A stretch of DNA of 64,000 nucleotides, taken from assembly GCF_003202405.1 (NCBI RefSeq), contig NZ_QJHL01000004.1:248001-312000 (forward strand). Reading direction: 5' to 3'. The notes beneath the pieces were generated by a model. It was not told the origin of the DNA. It searched no databases and worked only from the letters and a program-made list of their open reading frames with translations. The translations under genes were made by a program, and so were the position numbers. The DNA comes from Flavobacterium hydrophilum (GTDB taxonomy: Bacteria > Bacteroidota > Bacteroidia > Flavobacteriales > Flavobacteriaceae). Below, piece by piece: positions 43,788-52,614 of this stretch; the first letter of the stretch is position 1; the number at the start of each line of letters is the position of its first letter.

Positions 43788-44132
43788 TTCCGACTCTTCC
43801 AGAGCTTCCCAAAATTCGTAAGCTCTTCTCAAATGCGGAATTACAATTGTTCCTCCAACAAGAGTTGCAATTCCCATTGCTTCCATCATTTCTTCTTTGG
43901 TAACGCCTTCTTTATGACTTGTTTCTAAATGATATTTTACACAATCATCACAACGTAAAACAGCAGAGGCCACTAAGCCCAACAGTTCTTTTGTTTTTAC
44001 ATCCAAAGCGCCAGGTGCATATGCATTAGTGTCTAGATTAAAAATTCGCTTTACAATTTTATTGTTGTCAGCGAGTAATTTTTCGTTCATTTTAGAACGA
44101 TAGTCGTTGAACTCTTGAATGATATCAGACAT
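43782..44132 (-). CDS. Carboxymuconolactone decarboxylase (AhpD-like) family protein
   Basis: 116-residue helical protein. The family motif CDDCVKYHLETSHKEGVT (about 67-84) carries the redox CxxC and following His. EMMEAMGIATLVGGTIVIPH is the usual second helix pair. Such proteins are often small thiol peroxidase partners rather than decarboxylases. Its start overlaps the tatC end by 8 bases, so it belongs to the kdsD-tatC operon. Specific function unknown. Confidence 0.88.
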   Translation of the reverse strand: MSDIIQEFNDYRSKMNEKLLADNNKIVKRIFNLDTNAYAPGALDVKTKELLGLVASAVLRCDDCVKYHLETSHKEGVTKEEMMEAMGIATLVGGTIVIPHLRRAYEFWEALEESEN

Positions 44133-44940
44133 TTTCTTTCATTTTATTTTTATAAACAATCCTTGAGATTAGGATGCTTACTTCGTAGATAATTAACATT
44201 GGTACAGCAACAATTGTCTGGCTCACAACATCCGGAGGTGTAACGATTGCAGCAATAATCAAAATAATTACTACAGCATATTTCCAGTATTTTCTTAAGA
44301 AAGAAGGAGTTACTAATCCTAATTTGGTTAAGAAATAAATAACTATTGGTAATTCAAAAAATAAAGCACTACCAAGAATACTTGTTTTTACCATTCCCAT
44401 ATACGATTCAAGCGTAAATTGATTTTTTACAATATCGCTGACAGAGAAAGTTGCAACAAAGTTTACAGACATCGGTATTACAATATAATATCCGAATATA
44501 ACTCCCAGGAAGAAAAGCAATGAAGAAGTAAAAATAAATACTCTTGCATTTTTACGTTCTTTCTCATATAGAGCAGGACTGATGAATTTCCATATTTCCC
44601 ATAATATATAAGGGAAACCTAAAATAAATCCGGCTAAGATACACATCCAGACAAATATATTGACCTGGCCTTCCATTTCAGTATTTTGAATAATAAAATT
44701 CAGTTCTGTTATGCAGATACTGTCTGCAAATCCCAATTGATGGGATAAGTCACAAAACCATACATAAGTGAAAAATGTAGGTCTGATAGGACCCAAGATA
44801 ATTTGGTCAAACAAATAATCACTTATAAAATAAGTTGCAAAAGCCATTATCAATATTGCAATTGTACTTCTAACCAATAACCATCTTAATTCTTCAAGAT
44901 GATCTAAAAACGACATTTCGCTAAGATTTTTCTTTGCCAT
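44125..44940 (-). CDS. tatC: Sec-independent protein translocase TatC
   Basis: 271-residue membrane protein with six predicted helices. FLDHLEELRWLLVRSTIAIL is the conserved N-terminal TatC motif that binds twin-arginine signals, and FILGFPYILWEIWKFISPAL is the second signature. The first periplasmic loop is longer than in E. coli (258 aa) and contains three Cys. TatA/B are not in the window. It shares one base with the kdsD stop. Confidence 0.95.
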   Translation of the reverse strand: MAKKNLSEMSFLDHLEELRWLLVRSTIAILIMAFATYFISDYLFDQIILGPIRPTFFTYVWFCDLSHQLGFADSICITELNFIIQNTEMEGQVNIFVWMCILAGFILGFPYILWEIWKFISPALYEKERKNARVFIFTSSLLFFLGVIFGYYIVIPMSVNFVATFSVSDIVKNQFTLESYMGMVKTSILGSALFFELPIVIYFLTKLGLVTPSFLRKYWKYAVVIILIIAAIVTPPDVVSQTIVAVPMLIIYEVSILISRIVYKNKMKENV

Positions 44941-45905
44941 TATACAATTCCCTCTTTTAAAATGTCATGTAAATGCAATACCCCTTTGTATTCGCCATTG
45001 TCAGAAACAATCAATTGTGTTATCGAAAAATCTTCTAAAATATTCAGGGCATCTACAGCCATGGTGTTTGAAGAAACTAGTTTTGGGTTTTTACTCATAA
45101 TATCTTTGGCGGTTAAATCGGCTATTGAATCTCTGTCGTTTAGCATTCTTCTTATATCCCCATCGGTAATAATTCCTATTATTTTGTCATTTTCGATAAC
45201 GGCAGTTACGCCAAGTCTTTTTTCGGAGATTTCAAAAATTACTTTTTTGACTGATGTCTCCGGTGAAACCGTAGGTTTTAAAGAATTCTCAATCATATCT
45301 TTTACACGAAGCAATAGTTTTTTTCCTAAAGCCCCACCCGGATGATAAACCGCAAAATCTTCAGGTTTAAAATCGCGCATTTCCATAAGGCATACTGCCA
45401 AAGCATCACCCATAACAAGCTGTGCTGTTGTGCTGTTTGTAGGAGCCAGATTTATAGGGCAAGCTTCCATATCAACAGTAGTGTTTAAAACATAATCAGA
45501 GCCTTTTGCTAAAAATGACGTTATATTCCCTGTCATTCCAATCAGAGTATTTCCAAAACGCTTCAATAAAGGAACTAAAGCCTTTATTTCAGGGCTATTA
45601 CCGCTTTTAGAAATGCAAATGATAATGTCATCGTTCTGAATCATACCTAAATCACCATGAATCGCTTCAGAAGCATGAAGAAACATGGAAGGTGTTCCGG
45701 TTGAATTAAATGTGGCAACCATTTTTTGTGCAATGATGGCGCTTTTTCCAATTCCCGTAACAATTAATCGGCCTTTTGTTTCGTAAATACGTTGGGTTGC
45801 CTCGTAAAAATTTTCATCAAGAAAATCAATTAGCTTTGTAATTGCTTCGCTTTCAGAGAGTATTGTTTTTTTTGCGATGGCTAAAATATTTTCTTTTGTA
45901 ATCAA
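44940..45905 (-). CDS. kdsD: Arabinose-5-phosphate isomerase (KdsD/KpsF)
   Basis: 321 residues: a SIS sugar isomerase domain (about 35-170; GKSAIIAQKMVATFNSTGTP, ICISKSGNSPEIK) and two CBS domains after VKDMIE. It makes arabinose-5-phosphate for Kdo in the LPS core. HPGGALGKKLL ends the SIS domain. The start is TTG at 45905, since no ATG lies nearby upstream in frame. It heads the kdsD-tatC-CMD operon, divergent from recQ. Confidence 0.93.
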   Translation of the reverse strand: MITKENILAIAKKTILSESEAITKLIDFLDENFYEATQRIYETKGRLIVTGIGKSAIIAQKMVATFNSTGTPSMFLHASEAIHGDLGMIQNDDIIICISKSGNSPEIKALVPLLKRFGNTLIGMTGNITSFLAKGSDYVLNTTVDMEACPINLAPTNSTTAQLVMGDALAVCLMEMRDFKPEDFAVYHPGGALGKKLLLRVKDMIENSLKPTVSPETSVKKVIFEISEKRLGVTAVIENDKIIGIITDGDIRRMLNDRDSIADLTAKDIMSKNPKLVSSNTMAVDALNILEDFSITQLIVSDNGEYKGVLHLHDILKEGIV

Positions 45906-45957
45906 ATCAGAAAAGTTAAAATTTGTGAATGTGAAAGAAATTCGTATCTTTATGATG

Positions 45958-45965
45958 CAAATTTA
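45958..45965 (-). promoter_or_regulatory. Possible -7 promoter element for the kdsD operon
   Basis: On the - strand this reads TAAATTTG, a full TAnnTTTG match, about 53 bases before the kdsD start. No clear -33 box is seen. It lies in the 84-base divergent gap shared with recQ. Confidence 0.4.
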
Positions 45966-45989
45966 TACAAAATACCATTAATATAAAGA

Positions 45990-48182
45990 ATGAATTCAAA
46001 CGAAATTGAAATACATAAAGAATTAAAGAAGTATTTCGGCTTTAGCCAATTTAAGGGTTTGCAGGAACAAGTCATTACAAGTATTTTAAATAAGAAAAAT
46101 ACTTTTGTAATTATGCCAACCGGAGGCGGTAAATCTCTTTGTTATCAACTGCCTGCTTTAATTCAGGATGGGACAGCTATCGTTGTTTCTCCTCTAATTG
46201 CTTTAATGAAAAATCAGGTCGATGCCATTCGAAGTCTTTCTTCTGAAAATGGAATCGCTCATGTACTGAATTCATCTTTAACTAAAACAGAAATTGCTCA
46301 GGTTAAAAAAGATATTACCTCAGGTTTGACTAAACTTTTATATGTTGCACCGGAATCTTTGACAAAAGAAGAATATGTAGCTTTTTTACAAAGTGTGCCT
46401 ATTTCATTTGTAGCAATTGATGAAGCACATTGTATTTCCGAATGGGGACATGATTTCAGACCTGAATATCGCAATCTGAAAAATATCATTAAACAGTTAG
46501 GGAAGGTTCCAATTATTGGACTTACTGCTACTGCAACTCCAAAAGTTCAGGAAGATATTCTGAAAAATCTTGATATGTCTGATGCGAGCACTTTTAAAGC
46601 ATCTTTCAACAGGCCTAATTTATATTACGAAGTTCGTACTAAAACTAAAAATATCGAATCGGATATTATTCGATTTATCAAACAGCATAAAGGGAAGTCA
46701 GGAATTATTTACTGCCTAAGCCGTAAAAAAGTAGAGTCTATTGCCGAAGTTTTACAAGTTAACGGAATCAGTGCTGTTCCATATCATGCAGGTTTAGACG
46801 CTAAAACACGTGCCAAACATCAGGATATGTTTCTGATGGAAGACGTTGATGTAGTAGTTGCTACAATCGCATTTGGAATGGGAATTGATAAACCGGATGT
46901 TCGTTTTGTAATTCATCATGATATTCCAAAATCACTTGAAAGTTATTATCAGGAAACAGGCCGTGCAGGCCGAGATGGAGGAGAAGGACATTGTCTTGCT
47001 TACTACTCCTATAAAGATGTAGAAAAGTTAGAGAAATTTATGTCTGGTAAACCAGTAGCTGAACAAGAAATAGGTTTTGCTTTATTGCAGGAAGTTGTGG
47101 CTTATGCCGAAACATCAATGTCAAGAAGGAAGTTTTTATTGCATTATTTTGGTGAAGAATTTCCGGATGATGGAGATGGAGCTGATATGGATGATAACGT
47201 GCGTAATCCTAAAAATAAAATTGAAGCCAAAGATCAGGTGGTTAAGTTGTTGGAAATTGTTCGTGATACCAAACATATTTACAAATCAAAAGAAATTGTT
47301 TTTACATTAATAGGTCGTATCAATGCTGTTATCAAAGCACATAGAACAGATACTCAGTCTTATTTTGGTTCCGGTTCTGATCATGATGAAAAATACTGGA
47401 TGGCATTGTTGAGACAAGTACTTGTAACAGGCTATTTGTCAAAAGATATTGAAACATATGGTGTTGTAAAAATTACTCAGGAAGGGTTGGGCTTTATTAA
47501 AAAACCAGTCTCTTTTATGATGTCTGAGGATCATGAATACAACGAGTCTGAAGATGAGGCTATTGTTACTGCATCAAAATCATCTGGAACTGCAGATGAA
47601 GTTTTGATGGGAATGTTACGTGAGTTGCGTAAAAAAGTAGCAAAAAAACTGGGTGTTCCTCCTTTTGTAGTTTTTCAGGATCCATCTCTTGAAGATATGG
47701 CTTTAAAATACCCGATTTCTTTAACAGAATTATACAATATTCACGGAGTTGGTGAAGGAAAAGCCAAGAAATATGGTAATGATTTTGTTGCTTTAATAAG
47801 CCGCTATGTAGAGGATAATGATATCATTCGCCCTGACGATTTAGTAGTAAAATCTACCGGAGTCAATTCAGCCAATAAATTATATATCATTCAGAATATA
47901 GACAGGAAATTGCCATTAAGTGATATTGCTTCTGCAAAAGGACTTACAATGGATGCCCTGATTAAAGAAATGGAAATGATTGTGTATGCAGGAACTAAAT
48001 TAAATATTAAATATTGGGTTGATGATATGCTTGATGATGATCAGCAGGAAGAAATTCATGATTATTTCATGGAATCAGAATCCGATAAAATTGAAGATGC
48101 CCTTAAAGAATTTGACGGAGAATATGATATTGATGAGTTGCGTTTAATGAGAATCAAATTTATTAGTGAAGTAGCGAATTAA
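45990..48182 (+). CDS. recQ: ATP-dependent DNA helicase RecQ, zinc-ligand-less type
   Basis: 730 residues. The helicase core has MPTGGGKSLCYQLPA, AIDEAHCISEWGHDFRPEY, LTATATPKVQ and QETGRAGRDG. The RecQ-Ct region (about 375-405) keeps RRKFLLHYFGEEF, but the four zinc-binding Cys of typical RecQ are replaced (TSMSRR, then GDGADMDDN). A winged-helix region, an HRDC domain (VLMGMLRELRKKVAKKLGVP, about 545-615) and a C-terminal helix-turn-helix tail follow. It unwinds DNA in repair and recombination. Long C-terminus is normal for the Bacteroidota form. Confidence 0.93.
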   Translation: MNSNEIEIHKELKKYFGFSQFKGLQEQVITSILNKKNTFVIMPTGGGKSLCYQLPALIQDGTAIVVSPLIALMKNQVDAIRSLSSENGIAHVLNSSLTKTEIAQVKKDITSGLTKLLYVAPESLTKEEYVAFLQSVPISFVAIDEAHCISEWGHDFRPEYRNLKNIIKQLGKVPIIGLTATATPKVQEDILKNLDMSDASTFKASFNRPNLYYEVRTKTKNIESDIIRFIKQHKGKSGIIYCLSRKKVESIAEVLQVNGISAVPYHAGLDAKTRAKHQDMFLMEDVDVVVATIAFGMGIDKPDVRFVIHHDIPKSLESYYQETGRAGRDGGEGHCLAYYSYKDVEKLEKFMSGKPVAEQEIGFALLQEVVAYAETSMSRRKFLLHYFGEEFPDDGDGADMDDNVRNPKNKIEAKDQVVKLLEIVRDTKHIYKSKEIVFTLIGRINAVIKAHRTDTQSYFGSGSDHDEKYWMALLRQVLVTGYLSKDIETYGVVKITQEGLGFIKKPVSFMMSEDHEYNESEDEAIVTASKSSGTADEVLMGMLRELRKKVAKKLGVPPFVVFQDPSLEDMALKYPISLTELYNIHGVGEGKAKKYGNDFVALISRYVEDNDIIRPDDLVVKSTGVNSANKLYIIQNIDRKLPLSDIASAKGLTMDALIKEMEMIVYAGTKLNIKYWVDDMLDDDQQEEIHDYFMESESDKIEDALKEFDGEYDIDELRLMRIKFISEVAN

Positions 48183-48184
48183 AA

Positions 48185-48269
48185 TAAATTCCAAATTCCA
48201 TTTCTTTGGGAAAATCAAATAAAAAATTCCAAATTTCAAACTTTCTATAGTATTGGAATTTGGAATTTT
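48185..48269. repeat. AATTCCAAATT repeat/hairpin between convergent genes
   Basis: AAAATTCCAAATT (48223-48235) is the inverted partner of AATTTGGAATTTT (48257-48269), giving a 13-base stem with a 21-base loop. A further AATTCCAAATTCC copy lies at 48187-48199. It sits between the 3' ends of recQ (+) and a small - strand gene, so it may end both transcripts; T-rich sequence follows on the + side. Similar elements are frequent between flavobacterial genes. Confidence 0.55.
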
Positions 48270-48296
48270 ATTTTAAGTATTTTATTTTTTGGAGTT

Positions 48297-48536
48297 TTAT
48301 TCCGCATAAATCTCCCCACGATGTGGTTTCAAAGCATCTCTTACCAGGATCATATTTTCATCAGTGACAACCATAAAGGCTATGGCCTGCATTTCATTGA
48401 TGATTTTAAAGCCCGTAATGTTTAAAGGGAGTTTTTCAATTGCGATATATTCTTTCAGATGAATTTCATGGTGTTCAGCTGTTTTCGCTGAAGAAGGTCC
48501 CCGAAAATCCCAAATCAGTTTTATTTTTCTTGACAT
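48297..48536 (-). CDS. Conserved small protein, function unknown
   Basis: 79 residues, no signal peptide or membrane helix. KIKLIWDFRGPSSAKTAEHH at the start and MVVTDENMILVRDALKPHRG near the end look like a small alpha/beta fold with a conserved core; I recall similar short hypothetical proteins in Flavobacteriia but no named family. It is convergent with recQ and divergent from the FAD oxidoreductase gene. It is a real gene by composition and ATG context rather than by known motif. Confidence 0.7.
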   Translation of the reverse strand: MSRKIKLIWDFRGPSSAKTAEHHEIHLKEYIAIEKLPLNITGFKIINEMQAIAFMVVTDENMILVRDALKPHRGEIYAE

Positions 48537-48593
48537 TATTTATAGGTATAAAGTTTCAAAGAAGCAAAGGTACAAAGTCTCAGTTCAAAATGT

Positions 48594-48601
48594 TATTTTT
48601 G
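48594..48601 (+). promoter_or_regulatory. Possible -7 element for the FAD oxidoreductase gene
   Basis: TATTTTTG fits TAnnTTTG, 47 bases before the gene start. Just upstream, at 48554-48577, lies an 8-base periodic run (TTTCAAAG, AAGCAAAG, GTACAAAG), a common flavobacterial intergenic pattern. Confidence 0.4.
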
Positions 48602-48648
48602 CAGCTTCTTTTCATAAATAGAAAAGCTAACAGAATAAATAAGATACA

Positions 48649-50208
48649 ATGCCAAAAGAACTTTTACTTCAGGTAACTCCGGAAATTGCAGCAAACGAAA
48701 CACTGCTAAAAGACTATTTGTCTAAACAAATAAAAGTTTCTACAGTAGAAATTCAGCATGTCACGATTTTAAAAAGATCAATTGATGCTCGTCAGAAAGC
48801 CATCAAAATCAATCTGAAAGTACTTATCTATCTAAAAGGAGAAGTTTTTCAGGAGGCCAAAATAGAATTACCCATATATAAAGATGTTTCTAAAGCGCAG
48901 GAAGTAATTGTAGTTGGAGCAGGTCCGGCTGGACTTTTTGCAGCATTGCAATTAATTGAATTAGGCTTAAGGCCAATTGTATTAGAGCGTGGAAAAGATG
49001 TTCGCGGACGCAGGCGTGATTTAAAAGCAATCAATGTTGATCATTTGGTTAATGAAGATTCGAATTATTGTTTTGGAGAAGGAGGAGCAGGAACCTATTC
49101 TGATGGGAAATTATATACACGGTCTAAAAAACGTGGAGATGTTACCCGAATCTTGGAGCTTTTAGTGGCTTTTGGAGCTTCTGAAGATATTTTGGTTGAA
49201 GCACATCCCCATATCGGAACTAATAAATTGCCTAAAATTATTGAAGATATTCGAAATAAAATTATCGAATTTGGTGGTCAGGTTTTGTTTGATACCAGAG
49301 TAACGGATATTTTAGTAAAAAATAATGAAGTAGAAGGAGTTGCGACTCAAAACGGTGAAAGGATTCTTGCAAATAAACTAATCTTAGCTACGGGCCATTC
49401 AGCCCGTGATATTTTTGAGTTATTAGATAAAAAGAAAATTTTCATAGAAGCAAAACCTTTTGCTTTAGGAGTTCGTGCAGAACATTCACAGGAATTAATC
49501 GACAGTATTCAATACAGCTGTGATTATCGTGGAGAGCATTTACCTCCTGCACCTTATTCGATTGTAAAACAAGTTAACGGACGTGGAATGTATTCATTCT
49601 GCATGTGTCCGGGGGGTGTAATTGCACCTTGTGCAACAAGCCCGGGTGAGGTGGTAACAAATGGCTGGTCACCATCAAAACGTGATCAGGTAACTGCAAA
49701 TTCCGGAATCGTTATAGAATTGAAATTGGAAGATTTTAAACCTTTTACAAAATTCGGTGCTTTGGCAGGAATGGAATTTCAAAAAAGTATCGAACAAAAA
49801 GCGTGGCATTTGGCCGGGCAAACTCAAAAGGTGCCGGCACAAAGAATGGTTGATTTTACCCAAAATAAAGTTTCAGCTGATATTCCGAAAACATCCTACG
49901 TTCCTGGAACAACTTCGGTAGAAATGGGACAGGTTTTTCCTGGCTTTTTATCACAGATTTTGAGAGAAGGTTTTAAAGAATTCGGTAAATCAATGCGTGG
50001 TTATTTAACGAATGAAGCAATTCTGCATGCGCCGGAAAGCAGAACTTCATCACCGGTTAGGATTCCGAGAGATCCTTTGACTTTAGAACATCTGCAAATA
50101 AAAGGTTTGTATCCGTGTGGTGAAGGAGCAGGTTATGCCGGAGGAATTATATCGGCTGCAATTGATGGAGAAAAATGTGCTTTGATGATTGCTGAATCTT
50201 TGAAATAA
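48649..50208 (+). CDS. NAD(P)/FAD-dependent oxidoreductase (COG2509-like)
   Basis: 519 residues. After an 85-residue N-terminal domain (KELLLQVTPEIAANETLLKD), the FAD fold VIVVGAGPAGLFAALQLIEL starts near residue 86. NEDSNYCFGEGGAGTYSDGK and MYSFCMCPGGVIAPC are family features, and YPCGEGAGYAGGIISAA at the C-terminus binds FAD again. The family is widespread but its substrate is unknown. It is transcribed alone; a decayed gene follows. Confidence 0.88.
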   Translation: MPKELLLQVTPEIAANETLLKDYLSKQIKVSTVEIQHVTILKRSIDARQKAIKINLKVLIYLKGEVFQEAKIELPIYKDVSKAQEVIVVGAGPAGLFAALQLIELGLRPIVLERGKDVRGRRRDLKAINVDHLVNEDSNYCFGEGGAGTYSDGKLYTRSKKRGDVTRILELLVAFGASEDILVEAHPHIGTNKLPKIIEDIRNKIIEFGGQVLFDTRVTDILVKNNEVEGVATQNGERILANKLILATGHSARDIFELLDKKKIFIEAKPFALGVRAEHSQELIDSIQYSCDYRGEHLPPAPYSIVKQVNGRGMYSFCMCPGGVIAPCATSPGEVVTNGWSPSKRDQVTANSGIVIELKLEDFKPFTKFGALAGMEFQKSIEQKAWHLAGQTQKVPAQRMVDFTQNKVSADIPKTSYVPGTTSVEMGQVFPGFLSQILREGFKEFGKSMRGYLTNEAILHAPESRTSSPVRIPRDPLTLEHLQIKGLYPCGEGAGYAGGIISAAIDGEKCALMIAESLK

Positions 50209-50248
50209 TTTGCGGCAGAAAATAAAAGGTTTGTTGGATACAGAATAT

Positions 50249-50581
50249 ATGGATTTTAATAATCCAAAAATTGAAACGCAGGAAATTGGAATTAAAGATT
50301 TTAAAACGGTTTTACAGGGAATCTGTCAATATATGAAGATTGAAATTCCACAGATATTGAACCGCCTTCTTTAGGGAATTTGCTATGAGCAATGGAACTT
50401 ACAACAGAAACTTTTACAGATTTATAAAACTGGTTTCGAGAGAAAATGCAGATTAAAAACTACTGGCGAGACTACCTGAAAATAGTTTAAAGATTTTCAA
50501 AAAGAAACAAAAGAATATCATGCAAAAGGTGAATGTTATTTTGAGTTTTTCGAAAGTATAAATGTATGGAACAGCGACTGA
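50249..50581 (+). pseudogene. Decayed protein-coding gene of unknown family
   Basis: Three short coding-like stretches lie in different frames: MDFNNPKIETQEIGIKDFK onward (50249-50374), GICYEQWNLQQKLLQIYKTG onward (50375-50476), and KDFQKETKEYHAKGECYFEF onward to TGA at 50579-50581. Frameshifts and stops separate them. The peptides look like real protein (acidic/basic balance, Trp, Cys) and suggest one gene broken by small indels. I do not recognise the family. The break may be old, as no single frame spans it. Confidence 0.5.
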
Positions 50582-51089
50582 AAATTTCTTTTTTTATGTA
50601 ATAAATGTCAATTTTACGCTTCTGTCTGAAAAAAAAATAAACATTTGTTACATTCTGTTTTTGATGAAGTTTTCTTTTATAAGATTAAAAATTCATAATG
50701 ATATATTTTTTTTGTATGTAATTACTTTGTAATTGTGTTTTTTCTTCAAATATTTGGCGTAAATCTTTAAAAAAACCAGAATTTTCTATTTTAAATTATT
50801 CAAAGATTTGCTGTTTCTTTCTGCTATTTCTTAATGATGTTTGTTAAATTTTGATTTTTAATCATGAATTGTCATTTTTGAGTGGTTTTTTTTAAGGAAT
50901 AAAAAAAAATATTAAAAAAAATATAGTGAAATTAAAAAAAAAATATAATTTTATGCAATCGATTACAAAAGGATATTTGCTTGCATTTTATTTTGGTGGA
51001 AATTATTCTAAACTTGCTTTTTAATTTTTTCTCCAGGGTATTATTCTCTTGAAATTATAGTATTATTTAATCCAAAAACAGCAAAAAAA
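50582..51089. other. 508-base AT-rich leader region of the PL7-like gene
   Basis: No gene is visible on either strand. The stretch is very AT-rich with long A and T runs (for example 50894-50944). It holds one clear palindrome at 50954-50967 (listed separately) and is probably the regulatory region of the secreted PL7-like protein. Confidence 0.5.
50954..50967. promoter_or_regulatory. LacI-type operator-like palindrome
   Basis: TGCAATCGATTACA is a 14-base palindrome with a central CG and one mismatch, the form recognised by LacI-family regulators (TGnAAnCGnTTnCA). It lies 123 bases before the PL7-like start. Sugar-responsive control is a reasonable inference; no LacI-family gene lies in the window. 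Confidence 0.45.
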
Positions 51090-51899
51090 ATGAAAAAAAT
51101 TAGAACTTATCTTTTATTACTATTAACAAGTACTACTTTTCTAATTCATGCTCAAAAAGCGCCAAAAATAGATTTGACTTTATGGAAGCTGACAATTCCT
51201 GAAGGTTCTGTTACAACATATAAAGCACCAAAAATTTTGGATTATGCTGAAAATAGAGAAATTACAAAGTTTATGTTTAATGATTTGACAGATAGGTCTT
51301 TAGTTTTTTATGTGTATCCTTCTATTAAGTCTAAAAGATCTTTTAATAAAACAGATTTAAAGGAACAAAACTCTTTTGGTGGTGATGCAAGCTGGTCTTT
51401 TAAGCAAGGGGCTAAATTAAAAGCGTCGCTTAAAATGGGTGAAATTTATAAAAAAAATGATATGCACCCACGTGTTATATTTGCTCAGATAGGTGGAAGA
51501 TTAAAAGAAGAACAAGTTAATTTAATAGGGGCAAAAGATAAAACAGCCCCATCAATCTTAAAAGTTTTTTGGGACAATGGATATGTGAAATTAAGATCAA
51601 AAAGACTTGCTGATCCTTCTATTACCGGAGTTGATGTTTTAAAAGAGGATTCCTGGATCGATGATGATGGTTATACTTTTAAAAATAAAGTGGATTTTGA
51701 TAAATTTACATTTCAAATTGAAATCAGCGATGGAAAGATGGAAGTTAGCGTGAATGGTGAAAAAAAGGTGTATTCTGGAGGTGATTATAAATTATGGAAT
51801 TCATTTGATAACTATTTTACTGTAGGATGTAATCTTCAGGGTGATGAAACAGGAGCGTTTGCGAATGTGAAATTTTACTCGTTAGATGTTACTCACTAA
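51090..51899 (+). CDS. Secreted PL7 alginate-lyase-like protein lacking catalytic His and Tyr
   Basis: 269 residues, signal peptide to about Ala21. The beta-jelly-roll matches polysaccharide lyase family 7: IDLTLWKLTIPEG, ILDYAENREI, FMFNDLTDRSLVFYVYPS, and FDKFTFQIEISDGKMEVSVN. But RxSELR reads NKTDLKE (87-92), QIH reads QIG (Gly135) and YFKAGxYxQ reads YFTVGCNLQ (242-250, Asn248 for the catalytic Tyr). So the usual acid/base residues are missing. It may be a carbohydrate-binding protein or an enzyme of altered chemistry. It stands alone, without a PUL. Confidence 0.82.
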   Translation: MKKIRTYLLLLLTSTTFLIHAQKAPKIDLTLWKLTIPEGSVTTYKAPKILDYAENREITKFMFNDLTDRSLVFYVYPSIKSKRSFNKTDLKEQNSFGGDASWSFKQGAKLKASLKMGEIYKKNDMHPRVIFAQIGGRLKEEQVNLIGAKDKTAPSILKVFWDNGYVKLRSKRLADPSITGVDVLKEDSWIDDDGYTFKNKVDFDKFTFQIEISDGKMEVSVNGEKKVYSGGDYKLWNSFDNYFTVGCNLQGDETGAFANVKFYSLDVTH

Positions 51900-51924
51900 G
51901 AAATTAGGATTTCTAATAGAAATT

Positions 51925-51964
51925 AAAAAGTCTGTATCATTTATTGATACAGACTTTTTTTTAT
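51925..51964. terminator. Bidirectional intrinsic terminator
   Basis: AAAAAGTCTGTATCA (51925-51939) pairs perfectly with TGATACAGACTTTTT (51945-51959) around a 5-base loop, with T8 on the + side and an A-run giving U on the other. It separates the convergent PL7-like gene (+) and msrA (-). Confidence 0.85.
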
Positions 51965-51985
51965 GATTTAATTCAAGAGTTTGTT

Positions 51986-52606
51986 TTAATATTTCTTTTT
52001 TAATTTAGCTTTAAAAACTTTTTCAAATTTTTCTATTTTAGGTTGTATAACCATTTTACAGTATGGCTGATTTTTGTTGTTCGCATAATAATTCTGATGA
52101 TAATCTTCAGCTTTATAAAATTTTATGAGAGGCTCTATTTTTGTTACAATCGGTCTGTCATAGACTTTTACTTTATTAAGTTCCGCAATAATACTTTGGG
52201 CTGCTCTTCTCTGATCTTCATTTTTATAGAAAATTACAGAGCGATATTGAGTTCCAACATCTGCACCTTGCCTGTTTAATGTTGTAGGATCATGTACCGT
52301 AAAGAAAACTTTGAAAATTTCATTAATATCGGTTACATTTTTGTCGTAAGTAATTTGTACCACTTCCGCATGACCTGTTGTTCCTGTGCAAACTTCTTCA
52401 TAAGTTGGGTTAGCTACTTTTCCGCCAGAAAAACCTGAAACAACAGATTTAATTCCGTCCAAATTTTCATAAACAGCCTCAACACACCAATAACATCCTC
52501 CGCCAAGTGTAATGGTTTCCAGATTTGATGTATTTTTTGTCTTATTTTGCTGTGGGAAAACACTAATTGATAATGCAATAAAAAAGATTAAGATTGTATT
52601 TTTCAT
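51986..52606 (-). CDS. msrA: Peptide-methionine (S)-S-oxide reductase MsrA, exported
   Basis: 206 residues with an N-terminal signal peptide (ILIFFIALSISVFPQQN). The catalytic motif GGCYWCVEAVYENLDG holds the reactive Cys (about residue 38). SGFSGGKVANPTYEEVCTGT and GHAEVVQITYD complete the MsrA signature. It repairs oxidised methionine in periplasmic proteins. The msrB gene lies 8 bases upstream, so they form one operon. Confidence 0.95.
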   Translation of the reverse strand: MKNTILIFFIALSISVFPQQNKTKNTSNLETITLGGGCYWCVEAVYENLDGIKSVVSGFSGGKVANPTYEEVCTGTTGHAEVVQITYDKNVTDINEIFKVFFTVHDPTTLNRQGADVGTQYRSVIFYKNEDQRRAAQSIIAELNKVKVYDRPIVTKIEPLIKFYKAEDYHQNYYANNKNQPYCKMVIQPKIEKFEKVFKAKLKKKY

Positions 52607-52614
52607 GTGGTAAA

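Noticed and set aside
44962..45345. 127-codon + strand frame opposite kdsD
   Set aside because: It mirrors the CBS domains of kdsD and has a low-complexity Ser/Ile-rich peptide, as expected of a shadow frame.
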